Origin: Martinezella rhizogenes
GTDB taxonomy: Bacteria > Pseudomonadota > Alphaproteobacteria > Rhizobiales > Rhizobiaceae
Direction: 5' to 3'
DNA: 64,000 nt
Assembly: GCA_013322215.1 (NCBI GenBank)
Contig: JAAMEZ010000022.1
Coordinates: 62,001-126,000 of the forward strand
A program made the position numbers and the translations under genes. Of the stretch, positions 38,871 to 48,475 are shown in pieces. A model generated the notes under the pieces. It searched no databases. It was not told the DNA's origin and worked only from the letters and a program-made list of their open reading frames with translations. Within the stretch, counting starts at the first letter, position 1; each line of letters starts with the position of its first letter.

Positions 38871-39283
38871 ACAGCTTCGAAATCCTCGCGGTCTCCGTAA
38901 TAGGGGTCGGGGATGTCCTTGTTGCTTCCGAGCGCTAGGGTATTGAAGAGATGCAGCTTGCCGAGGGCATCGGCGGGTGCTGCCTTGCGCAAGTTCTTCA
39001 AATTGTCTTGATCCATTGCCAGGATCAGATCGAACCTGCCAAAATCGGCGGGTTCTATGCGCCGGGCGCGCTGGCCCGAAATATCGATCCCATGACCGGC
39101 CGCGACCGCGATCGAGCGGCGATCCGGGCGTTCTCCCTGATGCCAGCCGCCGGTGCCGGCCGAATCGATTTCGAATTCGTCGGCACGGCCCGCCTCGCCC
39201 GCCAGATGCCTGAATATGCCCTCGGCGAGGGGCGACCGGCAGATATTGCCGACGCAGACGAAAAGAACCCTGTGACGATCCAT
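38801..39283 (-). CDS. Low molecular weight protein-tyrosine phosphatase
   Basis: 160 residues. The P-loop CVGNICRS with catalytic Cys10 and Arg16 near the N-terminus, and the general acid in DIPDPYYGDREDFE, define this family. Such enzymes act on phosphotyrosine proteins, often those of exopolysaccharide control. Its C-terminal 23 codons overlap the end of thpR on the other strand. ATG at 39283. Confidence 0.95.
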   Translation of the reverse strand: MDRHRVLFVCVGNICRSPLAEGIFRHLAGEAGRADEFEIDSAGTGGWHQGERPDRRSIAVAAGHGIDISGQRARRIEPADFGRFDLILAMDQDNLKNLRKAAPADALGKLHLFNTLALGSNKDIPDPYYGDREDFEAVYTMLLAGCSALLPKAGKVPRGS

Positions 39284-39302
39284 GCTATCGTTTCACCGCT
39301 AG

Positions 39303-39405
39303 AGAGCAATTCCAGGAAAGTGCAAAGCGGTTTTCCGTTCGGAATTGCGTGAGAATAACAAAGTAGAGCGGTTCGGAGATTCCGTGAAGAGTTGAACCGC
39401 GCTCG
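39303..39405. repeat. RIME-like composite element upstream of phhB
   Basis: First palindrome from AGAGCAATTCCAGG to GGAATTGCG, second from AGAGCGGTTC (39365 on) to GAACCGCGCTC. Same two modules as at 60.4 kb. Confidence 0.8.
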
Positions 39406-39421
39406 AGAGGAGTGACTTGCC

Positions 39422-39727
39422 ATGAAATACGAAAAGCTGGACCGTGCGGCAATCGATGAAAATCTTGCGGAGCTTGCCGGCTGGGCGCTTGCGGCCGACG
39501 GGCTTTCGATTTCGAAGACCTTCAAGTTCCGCAACTTCGTCGAAGCTTTCGGCTTCATGACGGAAGCTGCCCTTGCCGCCGAAAAATTCAACCATCATCC
39601 GGAATGGTTCAACGTCTATTCCCGTGTCGAGGTGAAGCTGACGACGCATGATGCCGGCGGCCTGACCGACCATGACGTCAAGCTCGCCAAGGCGATGGAA
39701 AAGGCGGCTGCCCGCCGGATCGATTGA
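39422..39727 (+). CDS. phhB: 4a-hydroxytetrahydrobiopterin dehydratase (PCD)
   Basis: 101 residues. [29 protein letters not shown] with the paired histidines is the active-site segment of pterin-4a-carbinolamine dehydratases, which recycle the pterin cofactor of phenylalanine hydroxylase. No phhA gene is adjacent, so the substrate may be another pterin. The RIME lies just upstream. It is followed 66 bases on by the DUF1232 gene. Confidence 0.94.
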   Translation: MKYEKLDRAAIDENLAELAGWALAADGLSISKTFKFRNFVEAFGFMTEAALAAEKFNHHPEWFNVYSRVEVKLTTHDAGGLTDHDVKLAKAMEKAAARRID

Positions 39728-39793
39728 ATCGCCAGGAGCGATCACCATATGTTTACACGGCCCGGGCGACGGGCCTTGCTAGAGGTGAATGGA

Positions 39794-40183
39794 ATGGATG
39801 ACATCAAGTACGGGGAAATCCTGATGCCTGGTGACGAAGAGACCCAAAAAGAGCAGGAGAAATCGGTGCGCAGAAAATTCTGGCCGACCTTGCGGAAGGC
39901 GGCTCGCCATATCCCGTTCTCGCGTGACGTCGTTGCTGCCTTCTATTGCGCGCTCGACCCGCAGACGCCGACCCGCGTTCGCGGCATATTGCTGGCCGCA
40001 CTCGGCTATTTCGTCATGCCCATCGACATCATTCCCGATTTTTTTGCCGTCATCGGCTATTCGGATGACGTCGCGGTGCTGACGCTCGCCTTCAGCATGA
40101 TCCGGGGCCATATCCGGCAGGAGCATTATGACGCGGCTGACCGGGCTTTGGAGAACGAGCCCGAGACCTTGAAGACGGCATAA
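39794..40183 (+). CDS. DUF1232 (YkvA-like) protein
   Basis: 129 residues. The DUF1232 core is the membrane-associated segment RGILLAALGYFVMPIDIIPDFFAVIGYSDD, followed by VAVLTLAFSMIRGHI. Family function is unknown. AGAGG lies 8 bases before the ATG at 39794; an ATG at 39749 would add 15 residues. Probably cotranscribed with phhB. Confidence 0.9.
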   Translation: MDDIKYGEILMPGDEETQKEQEKSVRRKFWPTLRKAARHIPFSRDVVAAFYCALDPQTPTRVRGILLAALGYFVMPIDIIPDFFAVIGYSDDVAVLTLAFSMIRGHIRQEHYDAADRALENEPETLKTA

Positions 40184-40516
40184 CGCCCATTTCGGGAGGC
40201 TGATCTGAATCCTCTCGGCTTTCCAGAGATTTATGAGGCCTCCCTGATTTTAGCGAGGTCAAATTCTTGCCTGAATCTTTCTGTCTTAAATCGAATCCGT
40301 TGGGTGGTACTCAACCATCCGGGTTTTCCAATTCCTTCTGGTGCCTTTCAAGCTTAGTGCGATACCTGGGTTGAAATGGCACGGAGCCAGTGGCGGGCAG
40401 CGCTCCGTTGACGGTTTGGTAACCTGAATAAAGTCAAAATAAGGCAGCTCACGAGCATAGGCGTGCGTCAATCGAATCGCCATGAGCTCTGGACCGCAAG
40501 AAATCGGCAGGAAACC
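40184..40516. other. Gene-free stretch before ialB
   Basis: A 333-base gap. GGGAGGC (40194-40200) and GCCTCCC (40238-40244) could pair as a long-loop hairpin after the DUF1232 gene. The rest probably contains the ialB promoter; I see no further defined site. Confidence 0.45.
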
Positions 40517-41080
40517 ATGTTTGTAAAAAGCTTCGCAATCGCCCTCTCGCTCGTTCTGGCCGGAACCGGCATCGCGTCCGCGCAGACCAAGAAGCAGAAG
40601 CAGACGCAGCAGGCACCGGCCGCAGCAGCGGCGGCGCCGGCAGCTCCCACGCGCATTCAGCAGTTCGACGCCTGGGGCGCGTATTCTTACCAGTCCGCTG
40701 GCGGCAAGGTATGTTACGTTCTTTCCGTGCCGACGGCCAAGGCGCCGACGACGGGCATCGACCACGGCGACAATTTCTTCATCGTGTCGCAACGTCCGGG
40801 CCAGAACATCTCCTACGAGCCGCAGGCGATGATGGGCTATCCCCTCAAGGACAACTCCAAGGTCAACGTCGTCATCGACAACAAGACCTTCGTGATGTTC
40901 ACCAAGGACAAGGCCGCATGGGTCGAGAATGCCGCGCAGGAGCCGGCGCTGGTCGCCGCGCTGAAATCGGGCCATTCGCTGAAGGTTTCGGCAACTTCGA
41001 AGAAGGGCACCGCTACCTCCTACACCTATTCGCTGAAGGGTGTCAGCGCTGCGCTGAAGCAGATCGAAAACTGCAAATAA
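40517..41080 (+). CDS. ialB: Invasion-associated locus B (IalB) family protein
   Basis: 187 residues. A signal peptide (1-22, ending GIASAQ), a Lys/Gln/Ala/Pro linker, then the IalB domain with FDAWGAYSYQSAGGKVCYVLS, FFIVSQRPG and a C-terminal Cys that may pair with the first. IalB was named for Bartonella erythrocyte invasion; rhizobia carry several copies of unknown role. AGGAA lies just before the ATG at 40517. Confidence 0.88.
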   Translation: MFVKSFAIALSLVLAGTGIASAQTKKQKQTQQAPAAAAAAPAAPTRIQQFDAWGAYSYQSAGGKVCYVLSVPTAKAPTTGIDHGDNFFIVSQRPGQNISYEPQAMMGYPLKDNSKVNVVIDNKTFVMFTKDKAAWVENAAQEPALVAALKSGHSLKVSATSKKGTATSYTYSLKGVSAALKQIENCK

Positions 41081-41139
41081 GATCGAGGGCCGAGGAATCA
41101 CGGTAATGTGATCCTCCCGTTGCCGCGACCGCAATGAAC

Positions 41140-41164
41140 AAGGCCGGTCAAGTCGACCGGCCTT
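41140..41164 (+). terminator. ialB terminator
   Basis: AAGGCCGGTC (41140-41149), loop AAGTC, GACCGGCCTT (41155-41164), followed by a weak T-rich stretch. Confidence 0.75.
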
Positions 41165-41220
41165 TCGCTTTTGAGGGCCGACCTTCGCTTTTGAGGGCCA
41201 GCCTTTGCTTTCGAGGGAAA
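41161..41220. repeat. Three tandem 20-bp imperfect repeats
   Basis: Units start at 41161, 41181 and 41201 with a shared core TTCGCTTTTGAGGGCC that decays in the third. They follow the ialB terminator, in a 307-base gap before rlmN that otherwise shows nothing. Confidence 0.7.
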
Positions 41221-41387
41221 GGGATGACGCGAGCGGAAATTAATGCTAAAGGCCGCGCCAACGATAGGTGCGCGGCAGACAGCTTGTCCCGCCACCGCAT
41301 GAATCTTCAGATTTCCGTGCCTTGCCCGCATCCGCAGCTTTCGTCAGCTTTTGCGGCATCGCCGATGTGAACCGTTGGAACGATCCT

Positions 41388-42623
41388 ATGTCCGCCACCG
41401 ATGTCATAACCCCCTCCAGGCTTAAGCCGATGCCGGTGTCGCAGCCGGTCGAACTTTCGCCCAAGCCGTCGCTGATCGGCCTGACGCGCGAAGAGATGGG
41501 TGCCGCGCTCAGGGAAAAGGGCGTTGCCGACAAGCAGATCAAGATGCGCGTCAGCCAGCTCTGGAACTGGATCTATGTGCGCGGCGTCTCCGATTTCGAT
41601 GCCATGGCGAACGTGTCGAAGGACATGCGCGAGATGCTGAAGACGCATTTCACTATCGCGCGTCCCGAGATCGTCGAGGAGCAGGTCTCCAATGACGGCA
41701 CCCGCAAATGGCTGCTGCGCTTTCCGCCGCGGGGCGCCGGCCGTCCCGTCGAGATCGAGGCCGTCTACATCCCGGAAGAGGGGCGCGGCACGCTCTGCAT
41801 TTCCAGCCAGGTCGGCTGTTCGCTTACCTGTTCCTTCTGTCATACCGGCACGCAGCGTCTGGTGCGCAACCTGACGGCGGAGGAAATCCTGTCGCAGCTG
41901 CTCTTGGCGCGCGACCGGCTCGGCGATTTTCCGGATCGCGAGGCGCCGCAGGGCACGATCATGCCGGCTGAGGGACGCAAGGTCAGCAATATCGTCATGA
42001 TGGGCATGGGCGAGCCGCTCTATAATTTCGATAGCGTCAAGACGGCGCTGCTCATCGCATCCGACGGCGACGGTCTTTCTCTTTCGAAGCGGCGCATCAC
42101 CCTTTCGACCTCGGGCGTCGTGCCGGAAATTTATCGCACCGGCGACGAGATCGGTGTCATGCTGGCGATCTCGCTGCATGCGGTGCGCGACGATCTGCGC
42201 GACATGCTGGTGCCGATCAACAAGAAGTATCCGCTGAAAGAGCTGATGGACGCCTGCCGCGCCTATCCCGGCCTTTCCAACGCGCGCCGCATCACCTTCG
42301 AATATGTGATGCTGAAGGGCGTCAATGACAGCCTCGAGGATGCGAAGGGGCTGATCCAACTGCTGAAGGGCATTCCGGCCAAGATCAACCTGATTCCCTT
42401 CAATCCCTGGCCCGGCACGAACTACCAGTGTTCCGACTGGGAGCAGATCGAGAAGTTCGCCGATTTCATCAATTCGGCCGGCTATGCCTCGCCGATCCGC
42501 ACGCCGCGCGGCCGCGATATTCTCGCCGCTTGCGGTCAGTTGAAGTCGGAATCCGAGCGCATGCGCAAGACGGAGCGATTGGCCTTCGAAGCGATGATGA
42601 TCGCCAATCACGGCGAGGATTGA
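41388..42623 (+). CDS. rlmN: 23S rRNA (adenine2503-C2)/tRNA A37 methyltransferase
   Basis: 411 residues, radical-SAM enzyme. The cluster motif is CSLTCSFC (Cys144, 148, 151) and the resolving cysteine is probably Cys382 in [17 protein letters not shown] and NPWPGTNY also match. It methylates C2 of A2503 in 23S rRNA and of A37 in some tRNAs. ATG at 41388 with GGAA upstream; the longer frame is not supported. Confidence 0.97.
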   Translation: MSATDVITPSRLKPMPVSQPVELSPKPSLIGLTREEMGAALREKGVADKQIKMRVSQLWNWIYVRGVSDFDAMANVSKDMREMLKTHFTIARPEIVEEQVSNDGTRKWLLRFPPRGAGRPVEIEAVYIPEEGRGTLCISSQVGCSLTCSFCHTGTQRLVRNLTAEEILSQLLLARDRLGDFPDREAPQGTIMPAEGRKVSNIVMMGMGEPLYNFDSVKTALLIASDGDGLSLSKRRITLSTSGVVPEIYRTGDEIGVMLAISLHAVRDDLRDMLVPINKKYPLKELMDACRAYPGLSNARRITFEYVMLKGVNDSLEDAKGLIQLLKGIPAKINLIPFNPWPGTNYQCSDWEQIEKFADFINSAGYASPIRTPRGRDILAACGQLKSESERMRKTERLAFEAMMIANHGED

Positions 42624-42628
42624 GATCG

Positions 42629-43045
42629 ATGCTCCTTGGACTGCGCAAGCCGATACGCCTCTTGTGGGGCTATCTCGCCGCTTGCGCTCTGATGGGCTTC
42701 GTGCTCGCCTGCGTTGCCGCCTACACCCTACCAGGGAGCGGAGCGCCGGAGCTTCTGGCGCTGACCTTCGAGATGACCAAGGCTGCAATGATCGTCAGCA
42801 TTCTGCCGTCTCTCGTCGTCATTCCCATCATGGAATGGCGTGGGGTCCGCCGCTGGTTCGGGTATGCGATCTATGGCGCGGTGCTCTCGGCAGTGGCGTC
42901 CATATTGATTTCCGGCGCTATGGAAAAGCCGCAGACCCTCAATCTGATCACGATTGCAGTTTGCTTCGCCTTTCTAGGGGCTGCCTGCGCCACCGTTTAC
43001 TGGTTGATCGCCGGCCGCTATCCGATCATCAACGAGCCTGAGTGA
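42629..43045 (+). CDS. Small four-helix membrane protein of unknown function
   Basis: 138 residues with four hydrophobic segments (LLWGYLAACALMGFVLACVA, MIVSILPSLVVIPIM, GYAIYGAVLSAVASILIS, LITIAVCFAFLGAACATVYW). It starts 5 bases after the rlmN stop, so it is cotranscribed. I do not recognise the family. Its end overlaps the convergent LysE-type gene by 17 bases. Confidence 0.8.
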   Translation: MLLGLRKPIRLLWGYLAACALMGFVLACVAAYTLPGSGAPELLALTFEMTKAAMIVSILPSLVVIPIMEWRGVRRWFGYAIYGAVLSAVASILISGAMEKPQTLNLITIAVCFAFLGAACATVYWLIAGRYPIINEPE

Positions 43046-43670
43046 AGAAGATTTTCACCGCGAAAATCGAAAAGACGCCGGCAAAGGCGTAGTCGAGGCC
43101 GCGCATCACGCCGCGGTTCCTCTGCAGCCACGACGACAGACCGTCGGCGGCGAGAACGACCAGCGTGTTGACCGGCATGCCGATGGCGATGAAGAAGAAG
43201 CCGAGGAAGAGCAGCTTGTGGGTGACGGCGGGATCGCCGGCCGTGACGAACTGCGGCAGGAAGGTCATGAAGAAGATGATGACCTTGGGGTTCAGGAGAT
43301 TGACCCAGAAGCCGTTCGAAATGTTGGAGAATGGCGTTCCGTTGACGGCGTCGACCTTCTTGACCGACAGGCTGGAGCCGAAGCGGATCGCCTGGATTGC
43401 CAGCCAGAGCAGATAGGCGGCACCGCCGGTCTTCAGGACGGTGAAGGCGACGGGCGAGGCCGTAATCAGCGCGGAAATGCCGAAAGCCACCAGGCAGGTA
43501 TGGACCACGACGCCGAGCGTGGTGCCGAGTACGACGAACAGCGCTGCTTTCTTGCCCTGCGCCAGCGCGCGGCTGATCGACAGCGTCATGTCCGGGCCTG
43601 GTGTCATCGCAAGCAGCAGGCTCGCTGCCGAAAAGGCAAGAAGGGTCGGCAGGCTGGGTATGAAATCCAC
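43029..43670 (-). CDS. LysE/RhtB-family amino-acid exporter
   Basis: 213 residues, six hydrophobic segments, with the family motif LLLAMTPGPDM near the N-terminus and WVNLLNPKVIIFF in the middle. Such proteins export amino acids or homoserine lactones. The start is GTG at 43670 with GGAG 7 bases upstream; part of that GGAG lies in a 16-bp hairpin (43680-43724). It is downstream of the SDR gene on the same strand. Confidence 0.92.
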   Translation of the reverse strand: MDFIPSLPTLLAFSAASLLLAMTPGPDMTLSISRALAQGKKAALFVVLGTTLGVVVHTCLVAFGISALITASPVAFTVLKTGGAAYLLWLAIQAIRFGSSLSVKKVDAVNGTPFSNISNGFWVNLLNPKVIIFFMTFLPQFVTAGDPAVTHKLLFLGFFFIAIGMPVNTLVVLAADGLSSWLQRNRGVMRGLDYAFAGVFSIFAVKIFFTQAR

Positions 43671-43679
43671 GAGAATGCT

Positions 43680-43724
43680 CCGAAAGCCGGATAAGGGGGC
43701 TGTCCGTTCTTATCCGGCTTTCGG
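43680..43724 (-). promoter_or_regulatory. Perfect 16-bp hairpin touching the ribosome-binding site of the LysE-type gene
   Basis: CCGAAAGCCGGATAAG (43680-43695), 13-base loop, CTTATCCGGCTTTCGG (43709-43724). It starts 12 bases after the SDR stop and its far edge contains the first two G of the exporter GGAG. There is no T run on the minus strand, so it may be a terminator or a translation-control hairpin. Confidence 0.6.
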
Positions 43725-43735
43725 TTGATTGCAAA

Positions 43736-44590
43736 TCAATCCTTCTTTTCGAGGAAGGCCTTGAATTGATCGGCATGGTCGGGGTGCCAGCGTGACAGCG
43801 GCGGCCGGTTCTCGACGATATCGCCGGCGGCCCAGAGCATGCGGCGTTCGTCGACCGGGCGGGCTACGTCATTATCGGGGCAAAGAATGTAGAAATCGCC
43901 GCGCGTCAGGCTCTCCACCATGAAATCGACCGTCTGCTCCGGCGTCCAGGCGCCGGCCGGCTTTTCCTTGCGCTCGCCTTTGGTCAGGCCGGTAAAGACG
44001 AAGCCGGGGATGAGGAGGTGAGCCGAAATCTTCGCGCCTTCCGTATTGCGGAGTTCGTGTTGCAGCGCTTCGGTAAAGACCTTCACGCCGGCCTTCGAGA
44101 CATTGTAGGCGGGGTTGCCCGGCGGCGTGGTGATGCCCTGCTTCGAGCCGGTATTGATGATGATGCCCGGTTCACCATGCGCCAGCATGCCGGGTCCGAA
44201 GACGCGCGTGCCGTTGATGACGCCGAGCAGGTTGACGCCGAGGATCGCATCCCATCCCGCCTGGGCGCTGAAGATCGAGGTTTCCGGGCCGATGCCGGCA
44301 TTGTTCATCAGCACATGCACGCGGCCGAAGCGCTGCAGGACGGCGCGCTCAAGAGCTTCCAGGGCATCCTTGCTGGCGACATCGGTCTCGATTGCCATGA
44401 CATGCTCTTCGCCCGCGATCGTCTTGAGTTCGGCGCTTGCCTGCGCCAGCCGGTCGCCACCGAGATCGGCAACGACGACGCTCATGCCGAGCGAGGCGAA
44501 ATATTTCGCTGCGGCGAAGCCGATGCCCGAAGCGCCTCCGGTGATGACGGCAACATTGGATTTCTTGAAAATGTCTTGAATATCGGTCAC
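43736..44590 (-). CDS. Short-chain dehydrogenase/reductase
   Basis: 284 residues with a Rossmann fold: TGGASGIGFAAAKYFA (cofactor loop), NNAGIG, catalytic Tyr and Lys in YNVSKAG, and VVADLGGD suggesting NAD preference. Substrate unknown. GTG at 44590 has GGAGG 8 bases upstream; an ATG at 44611 is an alternative. It lies between an MBL-fold gene and a LysE-type exporter, all on the minus strand. Confidence 0.9.
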   Translation of the reverse strand: MTDIQDIFKKSNVAVITGGASGIGFAAAKYFASLGMSVVVADLGGDRLAQASAELKTIAGEEHVMAIETDVASKDALEALERAVLQRFGRVHVLMNNAGIGPETSIFSAQAGWDAILGVNLLGVINGTRVFGPGMLAHGEPGIIINTGSKQGITTPPGNPAYNVSKAGVKVFTEALQHELRNTEGAKISAHLLIPGFVFTGLTKGERKEKPAGAWTPEQTVDFMVESLTRGDFYILCPDNDVARPVDERRMLWAAGDIVENRPPLSRWHPDHADQFKAFLEKKD

Positions 44591-44661
44591 GGCGAGGCCC
44601 TCCCTGGGCATGGTTCGATCGCGGCCGAATATGGCTCTTTCGCGAACCAAGTCAAACCGGC

Positions 44662-45438
44662 CTACCATTCAAACAGGGTTGGCTTACCCCTTTCGAGATT
44701 GCTCAATCGGGACGCCGCGCCGAGCGTGGCGAAGGCGGCGGCGAGTTGCTCGGCGCTTTCCTTGAAATGTACCCACCCTTCATTGTGAATGGCGACGATT
44801 GCGGCGTTGGTAAAAGCGTGCGCAGCTTCCAATGCGTCATTGCTGCCCATCGTCATGTGAAAACGCCCTCTCGGCTCCGCCGCGCCCGTGAAAAGCATCA
44901 CGACCTTGGGCGAGAAACGGCGTGCGACCTCCGCCGTTCCCTCATACCAAACCGTGTCGCCGGTGATGTAGATCGCGTCGCCCGGTTCGTTCTCTCCCAA
45001 TAGAAAGCCGACGACATCGCCGGAAAGCGGTTCGATACCGACCGGACCATGCCGTGCCGGAGTTGCCGTCACAAACAGCCGCTTCCCATCCTTACCCTCC
45101 AGAATGCGGGTCTCCAATGGGGCAAGCCCGATCGCGTTGCCGCCAAGGCGTGCAGCCCCCGCGTTTGTTGTGTAGCTTATGCCGGCGGCCGGAAGCATTG
45201 CCCGTCCCGCATTGTCGAGATTGTCGAAATGGTGATCGTGGCTCAGCAGCACGGCATCGATCGGGCCGATCTCTTCCACGGAAAGAGCGGGACCGGACGT
45301 CTTTTCGAACCGAACCGGCGCCGTTTGATAAAGACCCGGCGGATCGAAGGTCGGATCGGTCAACAGGCGAAAACCGTCGATTTCGATGAGCGCGGTCGGG
45401 CCGCCGATCAGGGTGATCGTGGCACTGGATGTGAGCAT
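44662..45438 (-). CDS. MBL-fold hydrolase, UlaG-like
   Basis: 258 residues. GGPTALIEIDGFRLLTDPTFD, SHDHHFDNLD (metal motif), PARHGP, YITGDTVWY and IHNEGW fit the L-ascorbate-lactonase-like MBL group. AAGGAG precedes the ATG at 45438. It is divergent from the LysR gene at 45517, which probably controls it and perhaps the SDR gene. Confidence 0.9.
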   Translation of the reverse strand: MLTSSATITLIGGPTALIEIDGFRLLTDPTFDPPGLYQTAPVRFEKTSGPALSVEEIGPIDAVLLSHDHHFDNLDNAGRAMLPAAGISYTTNAGAARLGGNAIGLAPLETRILEGKDGKRLFVTATPARHGPVGIEPLSGDVVGFLLGENEPGDAIYITGDTVWYEGTAEVARRFSPKVVMLFTGAAEPRGRFHMTMGSNDALEAAHAFTNAAIVAIHNEGWVHFKESAEQLAAAFATLGAASRLSNLERGKPTLFEW

Positions 45439-45490
45439 GGCAGATCTCCTTGCGAATTTTTCTAAGATCGAGACTAGCCGCTCGCGCCCT

Positions 45491-45504
45491 GTGATAAAAT
45501 TCAC
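45491..45504. promoter_or_regulatory. Dyad between MBL and LysR genes; candidate operator
   Basis: GTGA (45491-45494), 6 bases, TCAC (45501-45504), 13 bases before the LysR start in a 78-base divergent gap. Confidence 0.35.
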
Positions 45505-45516
45505 TAAACTCTCTCA

Positions 45517-46404
45517 ATGGCTGATCAAATTCGCACAGCTCCCGATTGGGAGGATATCCGTATTTTCATCGCGCTTGCCCGTCACGGCAGCCTGTCGGCG
45601 GCGGCGCGGGCGCTTTCCGTCAACCATGCGACCATCGCGCGGCGAATTGCGTCGCTGGAGCGGACGCTAGGCGAACGGCTCGTCGAACGGCGGCCGGATG
45701 GTTATGTACTGACCCTTGCCGGCAATCGGGCGCTTCAGGCAGCTAGCGACATGGAGACGGCAGCTGCCACATTGCGCCGAGGTGGGGCGGATGAAAGCCC
45801 AAGGGGAGTGGTGCGGCTCAGTGCGACGCCGGGCTTGGCACAGAGCTTTCTTGTCGAGCGGCTCGCAAGGCTTGCTGCGCGGCATTCCGGCCTCGATATC
45901 GAAGTCGCCACCGACGTTCGCCTCGTGAGCCTCGAACGGCGGGAGGCCGACATTGCGTTGCGCCTGGGGCGTCCGCAGGACGGCGATGTGGTCGCCAAAC
46001 GTCTCGTGAATTTCGGATTTGGATTTTACGCCTCTTCCGAGTGGTGCCATTGGCTTGAGAACGGTGTTGCGCCTGTTTTCGTGGGATTCGATGAGGCCAA
46101 TGCCCACCTGCCGGAAGCGATCTGGCTTGCTCGACGCTTCCCGGAGGCACGCACGGCATTTCGAACGAGCAATCAGTTTGCGCAGGCAGCGGCGGCGAAG
46201 GCCGATGCAGGCGTTGCCCTGCTACCGCATTTCATCGGGCGGGCGGATGACAATCTCAGTCCCTGCCTCCAAAGCCATGAGCTGCCGCCATCGCGGGAGC
46301 TGTGGCTGGTGACGCGGCGGCACGACAGCAAGGATCTTGCGATCGTAACGGTCGTCGATTTTCTGATGCAGGTCTTTCGCGGCGAACGCGATCTTTTCGA
46401 GTGA
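45517..46404 (+). CDS. LysR-family transcriptional regulator
   Basis: 295 residues. Winged helix-turn-helix at about 10-70 ([26 protein letters not shown]), then an effector domain with [17 protein letters not shown]. The short sequence and the W-E-D-I-R start are typical of the single-target LysR group. Divergent from the MBL-fold gene, its likely target. Confidence 0.92.
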   Translation: MADQIRTAPDWEDIRIFIALARHGSLSAAARALSVNHATIARRIASLERTLGERLVERRPDGYVLTLAGNRALQAASDMETAAATLRRGGADESPRGVVRLSATPGLAQSFLVERLARLAARHSGLDIEVATDVRLVSLERREADIALRLGRPQDGDVVAKRLVNFGFGFYASSEWCHWLENGVAPVFVGFDEANAHLPEAIWLARRFPEARTAFRTSNQFAQAAAAKADAGVALLPHFIGRADDNLSPCLQSHELPPSRELWLVTRRHDSKDLAIVTVVDFLMQVFRGERDLFE

Positions 46405-46469
46405 CGGAGCGCCATTGTCGAGGACGTCAATGGCCGCACTTTCCCTTGCGCGTTGCGATAATCTCGCTA

Positions 46470-46501
46470 AAAGTGCCGCGATACGGGGTTTACGGCACTT
46501 T
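46470..46501 (+). promoter_or_regulatory. Leader hairpin upstream of argG
   Basis: AAAGTGCCG (46470-46478), 14-base loop, CGGCACTTT (46493-46501), 33 bases before the argG start. It could end LysR transcription or affect argG expression. Confidence 0.4.
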
Positions 46502-46534
46502 CCGCGAGCCCGCACTCTAACGGACCTCATCATC

Positions 46535-47758
46535 ATGGCATCACATAAAGACGTGAAGAAAGTCGTTCTCGCCTATTCCGGCGGTCTCGACACCTCGATT
46601 ATCCTGAAGTGGCTGCAGACGGAGCTGGGCGCGGAAGTCGTCACCTTCACCGCCGATCTCGGCCAGGGCGAAGAGCTGGAGCCGGCGCGCAAGAAGGCCG
46701 AACTGCTCGGCATCAAGGAAATCTACATCGAGGACGTGCGCGAAGAATTCGTGCGCGATTTCGTCTTCCCGATGTTCCGCGCCAATGCCGTCTATGAAGG
46801 TGTCTACCTGCTCGGCACGTCCATTGCCCGTCCGCTGATCTCCAAGCACCTCATCGAGATTGCCAAGAAGACCGGCGCCGATGCCATCGCGCATGGCGCG
46901 ACCGGCAAGGGCAACGACCAGGTACGTTTCGAGCTTTCGGCCTACGCGCTGAACCCGGACATCAAGATCATCGCTCCCTGGCGCGACTGGTCGTTCAAGA
47001 GCCGTACCGATCTGCTTGAATTCGCCGAGAAGCACCAGATCCCGGTTGCCAAGGACAAGAAGGGCGAAGCGCCGTTTTCCGTCGATGCCAACCTGCTGCA
47101 CTCTTCTTCCGAAGGCAAGGTTCTGGAAAACCCGGCCCAGGAAGCACCGGAATACGTGCATATGCGCACGATCTCACCTGAGGCTGCTCCCGATAAGGCC
47201 ACCATCATCAAGGTCGGTTTCGAAAAGGGCGATGCGGTTTCGATCAATGGTGAGCGCCTGAGCCCGGCAACCCTGCTTGCGAAGCTGAACGATTACGGTC
47301 GCAACAACGGCATCGGCCGTCTCGACCTCGTCGAGAACCGCTTCGTCGGCATGAAGTCGCGCGGCGTCTACGAGACCCCCGGCGGCACGATCCTGCTTGC
47401 GGCCCATCGCGCCATCGAATCCATCACGCTTGACCGCGGTGCGGCGCACCTCAAGGACGAGCTGATGCCGCGCTATGCCGAGCTGATCTATTACGGCTTC
47501 TGGTTCTCGCCGGAGCGCGAAATGTTGCAGGCGCTCATTGACAAGAGCCAGGAGCATGTCGAAGGCGAAGTGACGCTGAAGCTCTACAAGGGCAATGTCA
47601 TGACCATCGGCCGCGAAAGCCCGAAGTCGCTCTATTCCGACAAGCTCGTCACTTTCGAAGACGACCAGGGCGCCTACGACCAGAAGGATGCGGCCGGCTT
47701 CATCAAGCTTAACGCGCTGCGCCTGCGCACGCTCGCCAAGCGCAACCTGTCGAAGTAA
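46535..47758 (+). CDS. argG: Argininosuccinate synthase
   Basis: 407 residues, full length. The N-type ATP pyrophosphatase loop is AYSGGLDTS (13-21); [13 protein letters not shown] and the C-terminal [14 protein letters not shown] also match. ArgG joins citrulline and aspartate in arginine synthesis. ATG at 46535 gives the typical start. A clear terminator follows. Confidence 0.98.
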   Translation: MASHKDVKKVVLAYSGGLDTSIILKWLQTELGAEVVTFTADLGQGEELEPARKKAELLGIKEIYIEDVREEFVRDFVFPMFRANAVYEGVYLLGTSIARPLISKHLIEIAKKTGADAIAHGATGKGNDQVRFELSAYALNPDIKIIAPWRDWSFKSRTDLLEFAEKHQIPVAKDKKGEAPFSVDANLLHSSSEGKVLENPAQEAPEYVHMRTISPEAAPDKATIIKVGFEKGDAVSINGERLSPATLLAKLNDYGRNNGIGRLDLVENRFVGMKSRGVYETPGGTILLAAHRAIESITLDRGAAHLKDELMPRYAELIYYGFWFSPEREMLQALIDKSQEHVEGEVTLKLYKGNVMTIGRESPKSLYSDKLVTFEDDQGAYDQKDAAGFIKLNALRLRTLAKRNLSK

Positions 47759-47773
47759 TTCACGACATGCGGA

Positions 47774-47810
47774 AAGCCCGCTTCCGATCGCCGGAGGCGG
47801 GCTTGCTTTT
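47774..47810 (+). terminator. argG: argG terminator
   Basis: AAGCCCGC-T-TCCG (47774-47786), loop of 5, CGGA-G-GCGGGCTT (47792-47804), then GCTTTTT. Confidence 0.88.
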
Positions 47811-47830
47811 TCGAGGATGGCGGCCTGGAA

Positions 47831-48313
47831 TTAATCCACCGGCCTCAATTCCCGTTCGACTTCTGCAGGTGCTTCGGCCTTCTGAAGATTGCTGCGAAAA
47901 GTGCAGAGCGCATCATGCAGTTGCACTTGAAGACCTTCGTCGAAACCCTGTGTCGCATTGCGTTCGACTTCGCAGACTTCACGGTCGATTTGCCTGAGCT
48001 TGGCGTCCGCAGCTTCCGAAAGCACGATCCGCTTGGCGCGGCGGTCGAGCGGATCGGGCTGGCGTTCGATCAGGCCGCGTGCCTGCAACTTGTCCAGAAA
48101 AGCGCTGACCGTCATCGGCTCCAACCCCATACGGGAGGCGATGTCGAGCTGGCGACTGCCATTGATGGCGGCAACCTGCATCAGCGTCCGTGCTTCACCC
48201 GCCGTCAGCCCGAGCCCGGCGACAAGAATGCGTCGCTCGAAGGCCGCTCTGATCAGTCGGGCACAATCGCTTACAAGAAAAGCGAGTGAGTCCGTATTAA
48301 TCCTGCTGTTCAT
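47831..48313 (-). CDS. MarR-family transcriptional regulator
   Basis: 160 residues. Core GLTAGEARTLMQVAAINGSRQLDIASRMGLEPMTVSAFLDKL (helix-turn-helix), wing DPLDRRAKRIVLSEAA. GGGAAG precedes the ATG at 48313. It is divergent from the LysE-type exporter at 48476, its likely target. A TGGGGCCCCA palindrome (48345-48354) lies in the gap. Confidence 0.9.
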   Translation of the reverse strand: MNSRINTDSLAFLVSDCARLIRAAFERRILVAGLGLTAGEARTLMQVAAINGSRQLDIASRMGLEPMTVSAFLDKLQARGLIERQPDPLDRRAKRIVLSEAADAKLRQIDREVCEVERNATQGFDEGLQVQLHDALCTFRSNLQKAEAPAEVERELRPVD

Positions 48314-48475
48314 AAGCGCTTCCCTACTTACGCTCTTTGATTTTTGGGGCCCCACTACGTTCTTATTGATTTCATCCCACGAACACAACGGCTTCTTGGG
48401 ACTTAAAACGACCAGCCGCTTGACCGGGTTCCGCAGATTGCTACTCTCGCGCGATCACCAGCGGGATCACTCATT

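Noticed and set aside
46415..46534. Possible longer ArgG start
   Set aside because: The frame is open to 46415 but ArgG proteins begin close to the AYSGGLDTS loop as from 46535.
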